DNA of 64,000 nucleotides from Streptomyces sp. NBC_00224 (GTDB lineage Bacteria > Actinomycetota > Actinomycetes > Streptomycetales > Streptomycetaceae): assembly GCF_041435195.1 (NCBI RefSeq), contig NZ_CP108106.1:7391001-7455000 (forward strand). Reading direction: 5' to 3'. The translations under genes and the position numbers were made by a program. The notes below the pieces were generated by a model. The model was not told the origin of the DNA. It searched no databases and was given only the letters and a program-made list of their open reading frames with translations. Below, one piece after another: positions 1-9,321 of this stretch; the stretch's first letter is position 1; each line of letters begins with the position of its first letter.

Positions 1-1425
1 CCGCGCAACATCCTCGCGGCCGCCGTCGAGGGCTCCCAGGTCGACTTCGAGACCGCGCTGACCATCGAGGCCCGCTACTTCACCGAGCTGGTCACCGGCC
101 AGACCGCGAAGAACATGATCCAGGCGTTCTTCTTCGACCTCCAGGCCGTCAACTCCGGCGCCAACCGGCCCAAGGGCATCGAGCCGCGCCCGGTCCGCAA
201 GGTCGCCGTCCTCGGCGCCGGCATGATGGGCGCGGGCATCGCGTACTCGTGCGCCCGGGCCGGCATCGAGGTCGTCCTCAAGGACGTCTCGCTGGAGGCC
301 GCGCAGAAGGGCAAGGCGTACTCGGAGAAGCTCCTCGCCAAGGCGCTCTCCCGGGGCCGCACCACCGAGGCCAAGCGCGACGAGCTGCTCGCCCGGATCA
401 TCCCCACCGCCACCCCGCAGGACCTGGCGGGCTGCGACGCGGTGATCGAGGCGGTCTTCGAGAGCACCGAGCTCAAGCACAAGGTGTTCCAGGAGATCCA
501 GGACATCGTCGAGCCCGACGCGCTGCTCTGCTCCAACACCTCGACCCTGCCGATCACCGGCCTGGCCGAGGGCGTCTCACGCCAGGCCGACTTCATCGGG
601 CTGCACTTCTTCTCGCCCGTCGACAAGATGCCGCTCGTCGAGATCATCAAGGGCGAGCGCACCGGCGAGGAGGCGCTGGCCCGCGCCTTCGACCTGGTCC
701 GCCAGATCAGGAAGACCCCGATCGTGGTGAACGACTCGCGCGGCTTCTTCACCTCGCGGGTCATCGGCCAGTTCATCAACGAGGGCGTCGCGATGCTCGG
801 CGAGGGTGTCGAGCCCGCGTCGATCGAACAGGCGGCGGGCCAGGCGGGCTACCCCGCCAAGGTGCTCTCGCTGATGGACGAGCTGACCCTCACCCTGCCC
901 CGCAAGATCCGCGACGAGACGCGGCGGGCGGTCGAGGAGGCCGGCGGCGTCTGGCCCGGCCACCCGGCGGACGCGGTCATCGACCGCATGGTCGACGAGT
1001 TCGGCCGTACCGGCCGCAGCGGTGGCGGGGGCTTCTACGAGTACGACGGCGACGGCAAGCGCGTCCGGCTCTGGCCGGGGCTGCGCGAGCACTTCGGCAA
1101 GCCGGGCGCGGAGGTCCCGTTCGAGGACATGAAGGAGCGGATGCTCTTCGCGGAGTCGCTCGACACCGTCCGCCTCTTCGAGGAGGGCGTGCTCACCTCG
1201 GTCGCCGACGCCAACATCGGCTCCATCATGGGCATCGGCTTCCCGGCCTGGACGGGCGGCGTGATCCAGTACATCAACGGCTACGAGGGCGCCGAGGGGC
1301 GCGTCGGCCCGGCCGGATTCGTGGCCCGCGCCCGCGAGCTGGCCGAGCGCTACGGCGACCGGTTCCTGCCGCCCGCGCTGCTCGTGGAGAAGGCGGAGAA
1401 GGGCGAGAAGTTCGCCGACGCGTAA
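1..1425 (+). CDS. fadB: 3-hydroxyacyl-CoA dehydrogenase part of a FadB-like beta-oxidation protein (5' truncated)
   Basis: The reading frame is open from base 1, so the start and probably an N-terminal enoyl-CoA hydratase domain lie outside the window. Visible is the NAD-binding Rossmann motif VAVLGAGMMGAGIA near base 205, then the 3HCDH signature region (LHFFSPVDKMPLVEII, about 601-650; NDSRGFFTSRV, about 731-765) and two C-terminal 3HCDH helical domains ending at KFADA. The family oxidises L-3-hydroxyacyl-CoA to 3-ketoacyl-CoA in fatty acid degradation. In full-length FadB the hydratase domain precedes this part; that half is inferred from family architecture and is not seen. A strong hairpin follows the stop. 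Confidence 0.9.
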   Translation, partial: PRNILAAAVEGSQVDFETALTIEARYFTELVTGQTAKNMIQAFFFDLQAVNSGANRPKGIEPRPVRKVAVLGAGMMGAGIAYSCARAGIEVVLKDVSLEAAQKGKAYSEKLLAKALSRGRTTEAKRDELLARIIPTATPQDLAGCDAVIEAVFESTELKHKVFQEIQDIVEPDALLCSNTSTLPITGLAEGVSRQADFIGLHFFSPVDKMPLVEIIKGERTGEEALARAFDLVRQIRKTPIVVNDSRGFFTSRVIGQFINEGVAMLGEGVEPASIEQAAGQAGYPAKVLSLMDELTLTLPRKIRDETRRAVEEAGGVWPGHPADAVIDRMVDEFGRTGRSGGGGFYEYDGDGKRVRLWPGLREHFGKPGAEVPFEDMKERMLFAESLDTVRLFEEGVLTSVADANIGSIMGIGFPAWTGGVIQYINGYEGAEGRVGPAGFVARARELAERYGDRFLPPALLVEKAEKGEKFADA

Positions 1426-1434
1426 GCGAGGGGC

Positions 1435-1465
1435 GAGGGGCCGGGGACGACGTCCCCGGCCCCTC
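1435..1465. terminator. Bidirectional hairpin terminator
   Basis: A perfect 15-bp inverted repeat (arms 1435-1449 and 1451-1465, each GC-rich) lies exactly between the convergent fadB and merR stops and overlaps the merR stop codon. It lacks a T-run, as is usual in Streptomyces. Confidence 0.85.
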
Positions 1466-2219
1466 AGTCTCCTCGTTCCGGCTCTTCCGCTTCCGCGCGG
1501 AACGCCGCCCGCAGCTCCTCCTTGAGCGACCGCTGGAACGCCGTGACCAGCGCCTGCACCACCATGGGCTGCATATGGGCCGACAGCGACCGCATCGCCG
1601 CCACATGGTCGGGGTCCGACTCCCGCTCCCGGTACGGGTTCCACACCTCGTCCCGGAACAGCCGCGTCAGCTCGTGCGCGGCCGAGCGGGTGTGTTCGAG
1701 CAGTACGGTCCGCGCCGCCAGGATCGTCTCGTGGGCGATCGGCACGTCAAGCAGCTGCACCCCGAGCGCGAGCAGGCCCGGGTCGACCAGGAACGCGTCG
1801 GTCGTCCCCTCGGTCCGCTCAAGGACGCTCATCGCGGCCAGCCGGTCGACGTCCGTGTCGGACAGTGCCCGCCCGGCCCGCCGCTCCAGCTCGGCCCGGG
1901 TCGCCTCCTCGGCCGCGTCCGGGGCCCAGGAGGCGACCACGGCGCGGTGGATGGCCAGGTCGTGCGCGCTGAGATCGGGCGGCAGCTGCTCCAGATAGCG
2001 TTCGATCGCGGCCAGCGTCATCCCGTGGTGCTGCAACTCCTCGATCAGCGCGAGCCGGGACAGGTGCGCCGGGCCGTAGTGGCCGACGCGGCGCGGCCCG
2101 ATCGCGGGGGGCGGCAGCAGGCCGCGCGTGCTGTAGAAACGGATGGTGCGCACGGTGACCCCGGCCCGCGCGGCCAGTTCGTCGACCGTCAGGGTCGGCT
2201 CCTCGGTCTCCGTCGCCAT
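1464..2219 (-). CDS. MerR-family transcriptional regulator
   Basis: This is a 251-aa protein. Its N-terminus (about residues 8-75) has the MerR winged-HTH pattern: LTVDELAARAGVTVRTIRFY followed by STRGLLPPP and a GHYGPAHLSRL segment. The long C-terminal part (about 90-250) is helical and ends acidic; it presumably senses a ligand, but I see no cysteine cluster of the metal-sensing type. The ATG at 2219 is preceded by GAGGC. It converges with fadB and ends inside the shared terminator. An inverted repeat just upstream (2258-2285) is a plausible self-operator. The regulated function is unknown; the neighbouring phosphodiesterase on the same strand is a candidate only by position. Confidence 0.88.
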   Translation of the reverse strand: MATETEEPTLTVDELAARAGVTVRTIRFYSTRGLLPPPAIGPRRVGHYGPAHLSRLALIEELQHHGMTLAAIERYLEQLPPDLSAHDLAIHRAVVASWAPDAAEEATRAELERRAGRALSDTDVDRLAAMSVLERTEGTTDAFLVDPGLLALGVQLLDVPIAHETILAARTVLLEHTRSAAHELTRLFRDEVWNPYRERESDPDHVAAMRSLSAHMQPMVVQALVTAFQRSLKEELRAAFRAEAEEPERGD

Positions 2220-2257
2220 GGCGGTGCCTCGTTTCCCCGGGTGCGCGGACTGCGATG

Positions 2258-2285
2258 CAACAGTATTGCTGTCTCACCACTGTTG
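2258..2285 (-). promoter_or_regulatory. Inverted repeat, putative MerR operator/promoter
   Basis: CAACAGT (2258-2264) and ACTGTTG (2279-2285) are perfect inverted arms, and a nested ACAG-N5-CTGT lies at 2261-2273. It sits 39 bp upstream of the merR-family start in an otherwise GC-rich gap. MerR proteins normally bind dyads inside their own promoter; the assignment is by position. Confidence 0.5.
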
Positions 2286-2318
2286 TCACCCACCCGGGGA
2301 ACGGACTGCCCGGCCGGC

Positions 2319-3308
2319 TCAGCCGCCCGCGACCAGCGGGTAGTGGTCGGAGAGGTTGGTGTACGTGTAGCTCTTGCCCCAACTGCTCACCGTCCAGGGC
2401 GCCGACTGCTCCTTGACGACGTTGTTGTTCCAGCCGGAGGGACGCGCGTGCCCCTGGTAGTGCAGCACGTAGTCGAGGTCCTCGCGCGCCTCACCGGGGT
2501 AGCGGTAGGCGGCGATCGAGTTGTCGACGGTGTCGAACGAGTACGTGTGGCCGGTGCGCGAGTCCGCCCCGACCAGGCCGCCGTCGGCGAGCATCGAGGC
2601 GTACTCGGAGCTGTGCGAGTCGACGTTGAGGTCACCGGCGAGCATGACCTCCTCGTTCGCCGGGATGTTCTTGGCGTCGAGGAACGACTTGACCGCCTTG
2701 AGCTGGAGCGAGCGGTCCTTGGCGGCCTCGCCCGCCCCGCACCCGGAGTCGGTGGACTGGAGGTGGGTGCCGACGACGTGCACCTTGGTGCCGTTGACAT
2801 TGAGCACGACGTACGCGATGCCCTTGTTGGACCACCAGTCGGCGCCGCAGGCGTCCTTGAAGATCACCTGCTCCTTGCGCAGGATCGGCCACTTGCTGAG
2901 CACGGCGACGCCGCCGTCCTCGGGGGTGGTCGAGGAGTACGAGCCGCTCGTCGCGTCCCAGCCGTCCTTGCTCCGGCCGACGACCGGCGTCTGGTACGGG
3001 TACTGGGAGGCGGCGTTCCGCTTCAGCGCGTCCGACGTGGAGTTGTCGAATGCCTCCTGGAGGACGACGACGTCGTTGCCCTGGAAGAAGGACGCGGCGG
3101 GTATCGCCTGGGCGCGGTGCTCCTGGCCCCAGTTCGGGTACAGATCGGTGCTCATCATGAACGTGTTGTAGGTCAGCACCTTCAGCCGGGGCGCGTCCGC
3201 CGGGGCGATGGCGGCCGAGGCCGACGGGGTGGCGGCGGCCAGCGTGGCGGCGGCGAGCGCGGTGGCGAGGGCCGCGCCGGGGACACGGCGAAGCGCGGAG
3301 TGCGGCAC
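2319..3308 (-). CDS. Secreted sphingomyelin phosphodiesterase-like hydrolase (endonuclease/exonuclease/phosphatase fold)
   Basis: I place the start at GTG 3308 (GGGAG 5 nt upstream; product begins PHSALRRVPG), giving 329 aa with a short basic n-region, an Ala-rich hydrophobic core and an ASA signal-peptidase site. An in-frame ATG at 3365 lacks a Shine-Dalgarno sequence. The mature protein shows the DNase I-like/neutral sphingomyelinase motif set: LTYNTF early, VVLQEAFD (metal-binding Glu), GTHLQS, LAGDLNVD (Asn/Asp pair) and the C-terminal catalytic SDHYPL. Bacterial relatives hydrolyse sphingomyelin to ceramide and phosphocholine, but substrate cannot be read from sequence and other phosphodiesters are possible. 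Confidence 0.85.
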   Translation of the reverse strand: MPHSALRRVPGAALATALAAATLAAATPSASAAIAPADAPRLKVLTYNTFMMSTDLYPNWGQEHRAQAIPAASFFQGNDVVVLQEAFDNSTSDALKRNAASQYPYQTPVVGRSKDGWDATSGSYSSTTPEDGGVAVLSKWPILRKEQVIFKDACGADWWSNKGIAYVVLNVNGTKVHVVGTHLQSTDSGCGAGEAAKDRSLQLKAVKSFLDAKNIPANEEVMLAGDLNVDSHSSEYASMLADGGLVGADSRTGHTYSFDTVDNSIAAYRYPGEAREDLDYVLHYQGHARPSGWNNNVVKEQSAPWTVSSWGKSYTYTNLSDHYPLVAGG

Positions 3309-3548
3309 TGGAACTCCCGTGAGCGAAGTGGGGGGTTGGACTGGCGGGCACATCAAATCAGCCACAGTTACTTCGGGGTAACCGTCTGGTGGCCCATTTC
3401 TTGCCGGGGTCCTACGAGCAGGCGATCTTGCGCGGAGACGTTAGGTACGAGAGGGCATCCAAGGGACGCCGGACGACAGAAGTGAGCTGTCGGGCAAGGG
3501 ATGACAGAGGGGGAATTGTGTCATCTGTCATCTGGTAAGTCTGGATAC

Positions 3549-4405
3549 ATGATCGAAGGCCGTACGCCGTCCGACCCCGTCCCGCCCCCGCCCGGCGGTG
3601 TCCTGTGGAGCCTCGCCGGCGACGTGCGGATGCTGCTCACGCTGCCCGCCGCACTCACCCTCCAGGTCGCGCACCCGGCCGTCGGCGCCGGGGTCGACGA
3701 GCACTCCGTGTTCCGGACCGACCCCTGGGGGCGCGGCGAGCGCTCCCTGCGCTCCCTCCAGCTCTGGGTGTACGGCGGCGAGGCGGCCGTCGAGGAGGGG
3801 CGGCGGCTGCGCCGGCTGCACCGGACCATCCAGGGCACCGACACCCGGGGCCGCCGCTACCACGCGCTGACCCCGGCCAACTACGCCTGGGTGCACGCCA
3901 CCGGCTACCCCGTCTTCGCCCACTCCCAGAAGTATCTGAACCGCCCCCTCACCGAGGCCCAGGAGCGGCAGATGTACGCGGAGTGGCTCCAGGTGGGACG
4001 CATCCTGGGCATCCACGACCGGGACATGCCGCAACCATCGAGGAGTTCTGGCCGTACTACCGCAAGATGCTGGGCGACGAGATCGCCTCGAACGCGGTCG
4101 TCGAGGAGCTGATATCCGTCGACGCGAAGGTGCCGGCCCCCGACCGGGGCCCGCTGCCCGTCCGGCTGCTGCTCCGGCTGTTCTGGCCGCTGCTCCTGCC
4201 ACCCATGGCCCGCTTCCGGCGGTTCGTGACCGTCGGGTTCCTGCCGCCGGACGCGCGCGAGGCGCTGGGCCTGGAGTGGACCGACGCGCAGGAGCGGAAG
4301 CTGCGCCGGTTCGGCCGCGTGGTGCGGGCCGTCGTGCCCGTACTGCCCGAGCGGCTGCGCTACCTCCCGCTCGCCCGGGAGGCGAGGGCGCGGTTCAGGC
4401 GCTGA
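3549..4405 (+). pseudogene. DUF2236 / MpaB-like oxygenase family gene with an internal frameshift
   Basis: Two adjacent frames together make one DUF2236 protein. The first (from ATG 3549 MIEGRTPSD to about 4027) carries the family's N-terminal region, with the conserved QVAHPAVGAGVDEHS, ANYAWVHATG and AEWLQVGRILGI segments. The second, shifted by one base, continues with ATIEEFWPYYRKML and the C-terminal helices to 4405. The break lies at about 4028-4036 in ATGCCGCAACCATCGAGG; one missing base after CCG would restore DMP-ATIEEF. The first frame alone would end at 4112 with a nonsense tail. It is either a real disabling deletion or a base-calling error. The ATG at 3549 has only a weak ribosome site; an in-frame ATG exists at 3501. 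MpaB-type proteins are haem oxygenases; the role here is unknown. Confidence 0.82.
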
Positions 4406-4461
4406 CCCAAGCTCCCGGCCCCCGTCTGCTCCCAGTCCCCGTCTGCTCCTGGCCCCGTCCC

Positions 4462-5496
4462 TCAGGCGGACGCCCGACGCACCAGCGCCGTCTCCGTGAT
4501 CACCGACGTCGGGGTGTTCGCCGGGCCCTCGGTCAGGCCCCGCAGCAGCAGCCGGGCCATCAGCCGGCCCATGCCCTCGATGTCCTGGCGGACCGTGGTC
4601 AGCGGAGGGTCGGCCGTCTCGGCGACCCCGCGCATGTCGTCGAAGCCGACCAGGGCCACGTCCTCGGGCACCCGGCGCCCGAGCTCGCGCAGCACCCGCA
4701 GGGCGCCGGTCGCCATCAGGTCGTTCGCGGCGAACACCGCGTCCAGGTCCGGGCGTCGCTCCAGCAGCCGGGCCATCGCGCGGGCCCCGCTCTCCTCGGT
4801 GAAGGCGCCGTCCTCGATCAGCTCCGGATCGGCGTCGGGCAGGACGTCGTGGAACCCGTCGAGCCGGTCCGTCGCGGAGGTCTGGTCGCGCGGGCCCGCG
4901 ATGTGGGCGATACGGGTGCGGCCGAGGAACAGCAGATGGCGTACGGCCTCCCGGGCGCCGCCCCGGTTGTCGGCGTCCACGTACGGGACGGGCCGGTCGC
5001 CCGGTGCCGTCGGCCAGCTCGGGCGGCCCCCGTACACCGTCGGCATCCCCGTCCTGCGGGCGATCGCAGGCAGCGGGTCGTCGGTGTGCAGCGAGAAGGC
5101 GAGCGCGCCGTCGACGTGGCCGCCCGCGAGATAGCGCGCGATCCGGTCGTAATCGCCCGGCCCCTCCACCAGGAGCAGCACCAACTGCGTGTCCCGCGCG
5201 GTGAGTTCCTTGCTGATGCCCCGGATCTGCTGCGAGAAGAACGGATCGGAGAAGATCCTGATCTCCGGCTCGGCGATGATCACGGCCACGGCGCCGGTGC
5301 GGCGGGTGACCAGGGTCCGGGCCGCGTGGTTGGGGACGTAACCCAGCTCCTCGACCGCCTGGCGCACCTTGTCGACGAGCGGCGGCCGCACCCCCGCGCC
5401 GCCGTTGACGACCCGGGAGGCCGTGGCCCGCGAGACGCCGGCGCGCGCGGCGACGGCTTCCAGGGTGGGGCGGGACCCGGGGTGCGGCTCGGTCAA
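4462..5496 (-). CDS. LacI-family transcriptional regulator
   Basis: This is a 344-aa protein read from TTG 5496, which has GAGGAG 8 nt upstream; longer in-frame starts would add a low-complexity Arg-rich leader. The N-terminus has the LacI HTH and hinge (TLEAVAARAGVSRATASRVV, then NGGAGVRPP and DKVRQAVEELGYVPNHAARTL). A periplasmic-binding-protein-like effector domain follows (FSDPFFSQQIRGI, GFHDVLPDADPEL, VFAANDLMATGALRVL, VGFDD, TTVRQDIEGMGR). It is expected to repress sugar-utilisation genes. The nearest gene in the same direction is the M1 peptidase, with no obvious catabolic neighbour, so the target is unknown. Confidence 0.93.
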   Translation of the reverse strand: MTEPHPGSRPTLEAVAARAGVSRATASRVVNGGAGVRPPLVDKVRQAVEELGYVPNHAARTLVTRRTGAVAVIIAEPEIRIFSDPFFSQQIRGISKELTARDTQLVLLLVEGPGDYDRIARYLAGGHVDGALAFSLHTDDPLPAIARRTGMPTVYGGRPSWPTAPGDRPVPYVDADNRGGAREAVRHLLFLGRTRIAHIAGPRDQTSATDRLDGFHDVLPDADPELIEDGAFTEESGARAMARLLERRPDLDAVFAANDLMATGALRVLRELGRRVPEDVALVGFDDMRGVAETADPPLTTVRQDIEGMGRLMARLLLRGLTEGPANTPTSVITETALVRRASA

Positions 5497-5551
5497 CGGG
5501 GGTGCTCCTCGTACGCGGCGGCGGTGTGCCACGCACAGCGTACGAGGTAAG

Positions 5552-5618
5552 CCCCGCGCCCCCGAAGGGGCGCGGGGAACTGCGCGACCAGCCACAGGCC
5601 GCCCGCAGTCGAATCACC
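5552..5618. repeat. Dispersed intergenic hairpin repeat, copy 1
   Basis: An 11-bp GC hairpin (5552-5562 / 5567-5577, loop CGAA) is followed by a conserved tail, GCGCGACCAGCCACAG then CGCAGTCGAATCACC. A second copy lies at 55185-55252; 45 of 52 bases match from the right arm onward. It sits just past the 3' end of the M1 peptidase gene and probably doubles as a terminator. Confidence 0.85.
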
Positions 5619-5636
5619 ACACCTCCAGCGGAGCGC

Positions 5637-7136
5637 TCAGCGGTGGTCGTGGATCTCGTTGGTCGCCGCGATCTTCTTCCAGGACTTCGGCTGCGCCGTC
5701 GGCGCGGCGGCCGAACCGGCCACCAGCTTCGCCTTCTTGGCGGCCGGGGCGGCCGGCTTGACGGGCTGGTACAGCCAGGTGTCGAAGAGCCCGGCGAGCG
5801 GCTTGCCGGAGACCTTCTCGGCGTACTGCACGAAGTCGCCCACCTTGGCGTTGCCGTACTGGTGGGCCGTCGGCCAGCCCTTCAGGAGCGCGAAGAACGT
5901 CGTGTCGCCGACCGCGTTGCGCAGCGCCTGGAGGGCGAGCGCGCCCCGGTCGTAGACGGCGAGGTCGAACTGGTTCTCCGCGCCCGGGTCGCCCGGCTTC
6001 ACCTTCCAGAACGCGTCGTCGGCCGGGTGCTGCGCGTACACGTAGTCCGCGAGCTCCTGCGCGGTGCCCTCGCCCTCCTTCTCCGACCAGAGCCACTGGG
6101 CGTAGCGGGCGAAGCCCTCGTTGTTCCAGATGTCCTTCCAGCCGTCCACCGAGACGCTGTCGCCGTACCACTGGTGGGCCAGCTCGTGGACGACCACCGA
6201 GACGTTGGCGCCGTTCGCGAACTGCTTGGGGCTGTAGTACGGCCGCGTCTGGGTCTCCAGGGCGAAGCCGGAGGTCACGTTCGGCACATAGCCGCCGACC
6301 GAGTTGAACGGGTACGGGCCGAACACGTCACTCAGCCACTCGGTGACTTCCTTGGTGCGCTCGATGCTCGCGCGCGCGGCGCCGTCGTTGTCGCCGAGGT
6401 CCTTGCTGTACGCGTTGATGACCGGCAGCCCGTTGGCCGTGGTGTCCGTGGTGATGTCGAACTTGCCGATCGCGAGCGTCGTCAGATAGGAGGCCTGCGG
6501 CTTGTTGGAGCGCCAGTTGTAACGGGTCCACCCGAGCTTGGAACTCTGCGACTGGAGCGTGCCGTTGCTGATCGCCTGGGTGCCGTCCGGCACCAGCACC
6601 GACACGTCGTACGTGGCCTTGTCCAGCGGGTGGTCGTTGGACGGGAACCACCACACGGCCGAGTCGGGCTCCTGCGCCGCCACTCCGCCGTCCGGGGTGC
6701 GGTGCCAGGCCGTGTACCCGTCGACGCTCAGCTCGGACGGCTTGCCCGCGTACTTCACCACCACCGAGACCGACTTGCCCTTGGCCAGCGGCGCGGCCGG
6801 GGTGATCTCCAGCTCCTGGGTGCCGGACTTGGTGTACTTCGCCTTGGTGCCGTTGACCCTGACCTCGCTCACCGCGAGCCCGAAGTCGAGGTTGAAGCGG
6901 GAGAGGTTCTGCGTGGTGGTGGCCAGGATCGTCGCCGTGCCCTCCAGGAGGTCGGTGGCGGGCTGGTACTTCAGTCTCAGGTCGTAGTGGGAAACGTCGT
7001 AACCGCCGTTGCCGCTGCTCGGGTAGTAGGGGTCGCCGATACCCGGGGCGCCCGGTGTGAAGTCCGTCGCGGATGCCGGGATCGCCAGCAGCAGGGACGC
7101 GGCGAGCACGCTCGGGGCGAGGATTTTGCGGTGCAC
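5637..7136 (-). CDS. Secreted M1-family zinc metallopeptidase (aminopeptidase N-like)
   Basis: The 499-aa protein starts at GTG 7136, with TTGGAGC upstream, and has an N-terminal signal peptide (MHRKILAPSVLAASLLLAIP, cleavage near ASA). An M1 N-terminal beta domain follows, then the zinc site VVHELAHQWYGD (HEXXH, near residue 318) with the distal Glu in NEGFARYAQWLW. SGFALETQT occupies the place of the exopeptidase GAMEN motif. The protein is shorter than typical 850-aa aminopeptidase N and ends soon after the catalytic domain with a Lys/Ala-rich tail, the usual size for Streptomyces secreted M1 enzymes. It is probably nutritional. Monocistronic; a hairpin repeat lies beyond the stop. Confidence 0.92.
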   Translation of the reverse strand: MHRKILAPSVLAASLLLAIPASATDFTPGAPGIGDPYYPSSGNGGYDVSHYDLRLKYQPATDLLEGTATILATTTQNLSRFNLDFGLAVSEVRVNGTKAKYTKSGTQELEITPAAPLAKGKSVSVVVKYAGKPSELSVDGYTAWHRTPDGGVAAQEPDSAVWWFPSNDHPLDKATYDVSVLVPDGTQAISNGTLQSQSSKLGWTRYNWRSNKPQASYLTTLAIGKFDITTDTTANGLPVINAYSKDLGDNDGAARASIERTKEVTEWLSDVFGPYPFNSVGGYVPNVTSGFALETQTRPYYSPKQFANGANVSVVVHELAHQWYGDSVSVDGWKDIWNNEGFARYAQWLWSEKEGEGTAQELADYVYAQHPADDAFWKVKPGDPGAENQFDLAVYDRGALALQALRNAVGDTTFFALLKGWPTAHQYGNAKVGDFVQYAEKVSGKPLAGLFDTWLYQPVKPAAPAAKKAKLVAGSAAAPTAQPKSWKKIAATNEIHDHR

Positions 7137-7326
7137 GAGTGCTCCAAGTCGTCGGGGTGAACGATCTCTTCGGACCCTATTCAGCGCCCGCCCGGTAGGT
7201 CATGTCCATGGCCCCTGCTGTCACACGATCGCCATTGCGCCGACATGTTCTCCTGCGCGCCCTGGATCACTTTTGTACCGTGCCTGCCCCCTTTTGCACG
7301 GGAGTTGACGGGAGTACCGTCCGCCC

Positions 7327-9321
7327 ATGCCGATTCCTGCGCGGTCCAGCCGCACAAGGTTCAGATCGCTCCGGTCGCCCGGTTGGGCGCGCCTGCTCGT
7401 AGTGGCGGCCGCGGCCGCCCTGACGGCCCTGTTCCTCTCCCCGGCGGGCGCCCAGGCGGCCCGCGCCAAGGAGAGCACGCCCGTCTACTCGTACGAGAAC
7501 GCGATACGCGAATCCGTCTGGGTCGACACCCGGCTCGACGAGGACGGCGACGGCAGGAGCGACCGGGTCGCCGTCGACATAATCCGCCCCCGCGAGCCCG
7601 CGAGCCAGGGCCGCAAGGTTCCGGTCATCATGGACGCCTCGCCGTACTACTCCTGCTGCGGGCGGGGCAACGAGCACCAGCTCAAGACGTACGACGCGCA
7701 GGGCCACGTCGTCCAGATGCCGCTCTTCTACGACAACTACTTCGTGCCGCGCGGCTACGCCTTCGTCGGCGTCGACCTGGCCGGAACCAATCGCTCGGAC
7801 GGCTGTGTCGACATCGGCGGCCGCTCCGACATCCAGTCCGCCAAGGCGGTCGTCGACTGGCTGAACGGCCGCGCCCGCGGCTACACCACACGGACCGGCA
7901 GCCAGCGGGCGAGCGCCGGCTGGACCAACGGCCGCACCGGAATGATCGGTAAGAGCTGGGACGGCACCATAGCCAACGGCGTGGCCGCCACCGGCGTCGA
8001 AGGCCTGAAGACGATCGTGCCGATCAGCGCCATATCCTCCTGGTACGACTACTACTTCGCCAAGGGCGCCCCGCTCTACGACTCCGGCCCCGACTGGCTC
8101 TCCAACGCTGTGGAGAGCCCCCAGGCGCAGGCCCACTGCGGTGCCGTACAGCAGAAACTGGTCGAAGGGGCTCCGCGCACCGGCGACTGGACACCCCTGT
8201 GGAGCGGGCGCGACTACGTGGCCGACGCGGGCGATGTCAAGGCGAGCGTGTTCGTGGTGCACGGCATGCAGGACCTGAACGTCCGGACCAAGAACTTCGG
8301 CCAGTGGTGGGACGCGCTGGCGGCACACGGCGTGGAGCGCAAGATCTGGCTCTCCCAGACCGGGCACGTCGACCCCTTCGACTACCGCCGCGCCGACTGG
8401 GTCCCCACCCTCCACAAGTGGTTCGACCACTACCTCCTCGGCTACGACAACGGCATCGAGCGCGCGCCGATGGCCGACATCGAGCGCCACCCCGACCAGT
8501 GGTCCACCGACCGCACCTGGCCCCCGGCCGGCACCCGTGACGCCGTGCTGCGCCCGGTCACCGGCTCCGCGCCCGGCGTCGGCGGCCTCGCCCTGGACCC
8601 GGCGCCCGCCGGCGCGACCGAGACGTTCACCGACAACCCGCAGCTGGACGAGGCGGGCTGGTCCGCCGCCGTGGACCGGTCCACCCCGGAGAAGGCCGCC
8701 TTCGTGACCAAGCCGCTCGGCGCGGACCTGCGGCTGTCCGGCTCCTCGAAGGTGACCGTCACCGCGACCCCGACCACCACCAGCGCCCACCTCTCGGCGG
8801 TCCTGGTCGACCTGGGCCCCGACACCATCCGCAACTACGGCGGCGCCGGCGAGGGCATCCTCACCGGCACCACCAGCACCTGCTGGGGCGCGAGCACGGC
8901 CGGGGACAGCGCCTGCTTCAAGGTGACGTCGGCCGACACCAAGGCCGTCGACCACACCGTGTTCAGCCGCGGCTGGGCCGACCTCGGCAACTACGCGGGC
9001 GGCACCGGGCAGCCGCTCACCCCGGGCAAGCCGTACACGATCACCCTCGACCTGCACGCCACCGACCACGTCGTCCCGGCCGGGCACCGCCTCGCGCTGA
9101 TCGTCGCGGGCACCGACAAGGACCTCATCGACCCGCCCGCGAGCCGCCCCACCGTCACCCTCGACCTTGCCCGCACCTCGGCGAAGCTGCCGCTCCTCGG
9201 CGGTACGGGGGCGTTCCGGCGGGCCGCGTCGAGCACCCCGCAGCACCTCGCGCCGCAGGTCCCGCACCCGGCCGGGGTCGAGGTCCCGCACCTGCTCCGC
9301 CCGGTCCCGGAGGCGCGATGA
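7327..9321 (+). CDS. Secreted Xaa-Pro dipeptidyl-peptidase (S15 family)
   Basis: The 664-aa protein has a basic N-terminus and a hydrophobic stretch ([15 protein letters not shown]) ending in AQA-A, a clear signal peptide. The alpha/beta-hydrolase catalytic set is visible: nucleophile in GKSWDGT (about residue 218), Asp in [12 protein letters not shown] and His in [11 protein letters not shown]-terminal jelly-roll domain, typical of X-Pro dipeptidyl peptidases and cocaine esterases, runs from about residue 420. These enzymes release X-Pro dipeptides from peptide N-termini. It overlaps the downstream carboxypeptidase by 4 bp (ATGA), so the two are translated together, giving complementary attack at both peptide ends. 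Confidence 0.92.
   Translation: MPIPARSSRTRFRSLRSPGWARLLVVAAAAALTALFLSPAGAQAARAKESTPVYSYENAIRESVWVDTRLDEDGDGRSDRVAVDIIRPREPASQGRKVPVIMDASPYYSCCGRGNEHQLKTYDAQGHVVQMPLFYDNYFVPRGYAFVGVDLAGTNRSDGCVDIGGRSDIQSAKAVVDWLNGRARGYTTRTGSQRASAGWTNGRTGMIGKSWDGTIANGVAATGVEGLKTIVPISAISSWYDYYFAKGAPLYDSGPDWLSNAVESPQAQAHCGAVQQKLVEGAPRTGDWTPLWSGRDYVADAGDVKASVFVVHGMQDLNVRTKNFGQWWDALAAHGVERKIWLSQTGHVDPFDYRRADWVPTLHKWFDHYLLGYDNGIERAPMADIERHPDQWSTDRTWPPAGTRDAVLRPVTGSAPGVGGLALDPAPAGATETFTDNPQLDEAGWSAAVDRSTPEKAAFVTKPLGADLRLSGSSKVTVTATPTTTSAHLSAVLVDLGPDTIRNYGGAGEGILTGTTSTCWGASTAGDSACFKVTSADTKAVDHTVFSRGWADLGNYAGGTGQPLTPGKPYTITLDLHATDHVVPAGHRLALIVAGTDKDLIDPPASRPTVTLDLARTSAKLPLLGGTGAFRRAASSTPQHLAPQVPHPAGVEVPHLLRPVPEAR

Noticed and set aside
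249..3485. Very long Arg/Gly/Pro-rich open frame (over 1000 codons)
   Set aside because: It is a shadow frame over fadB, merR and the phosphodiesterase. Its composition is that of an off-frame translation of high-GC DNA, and it spans genes on both strands.
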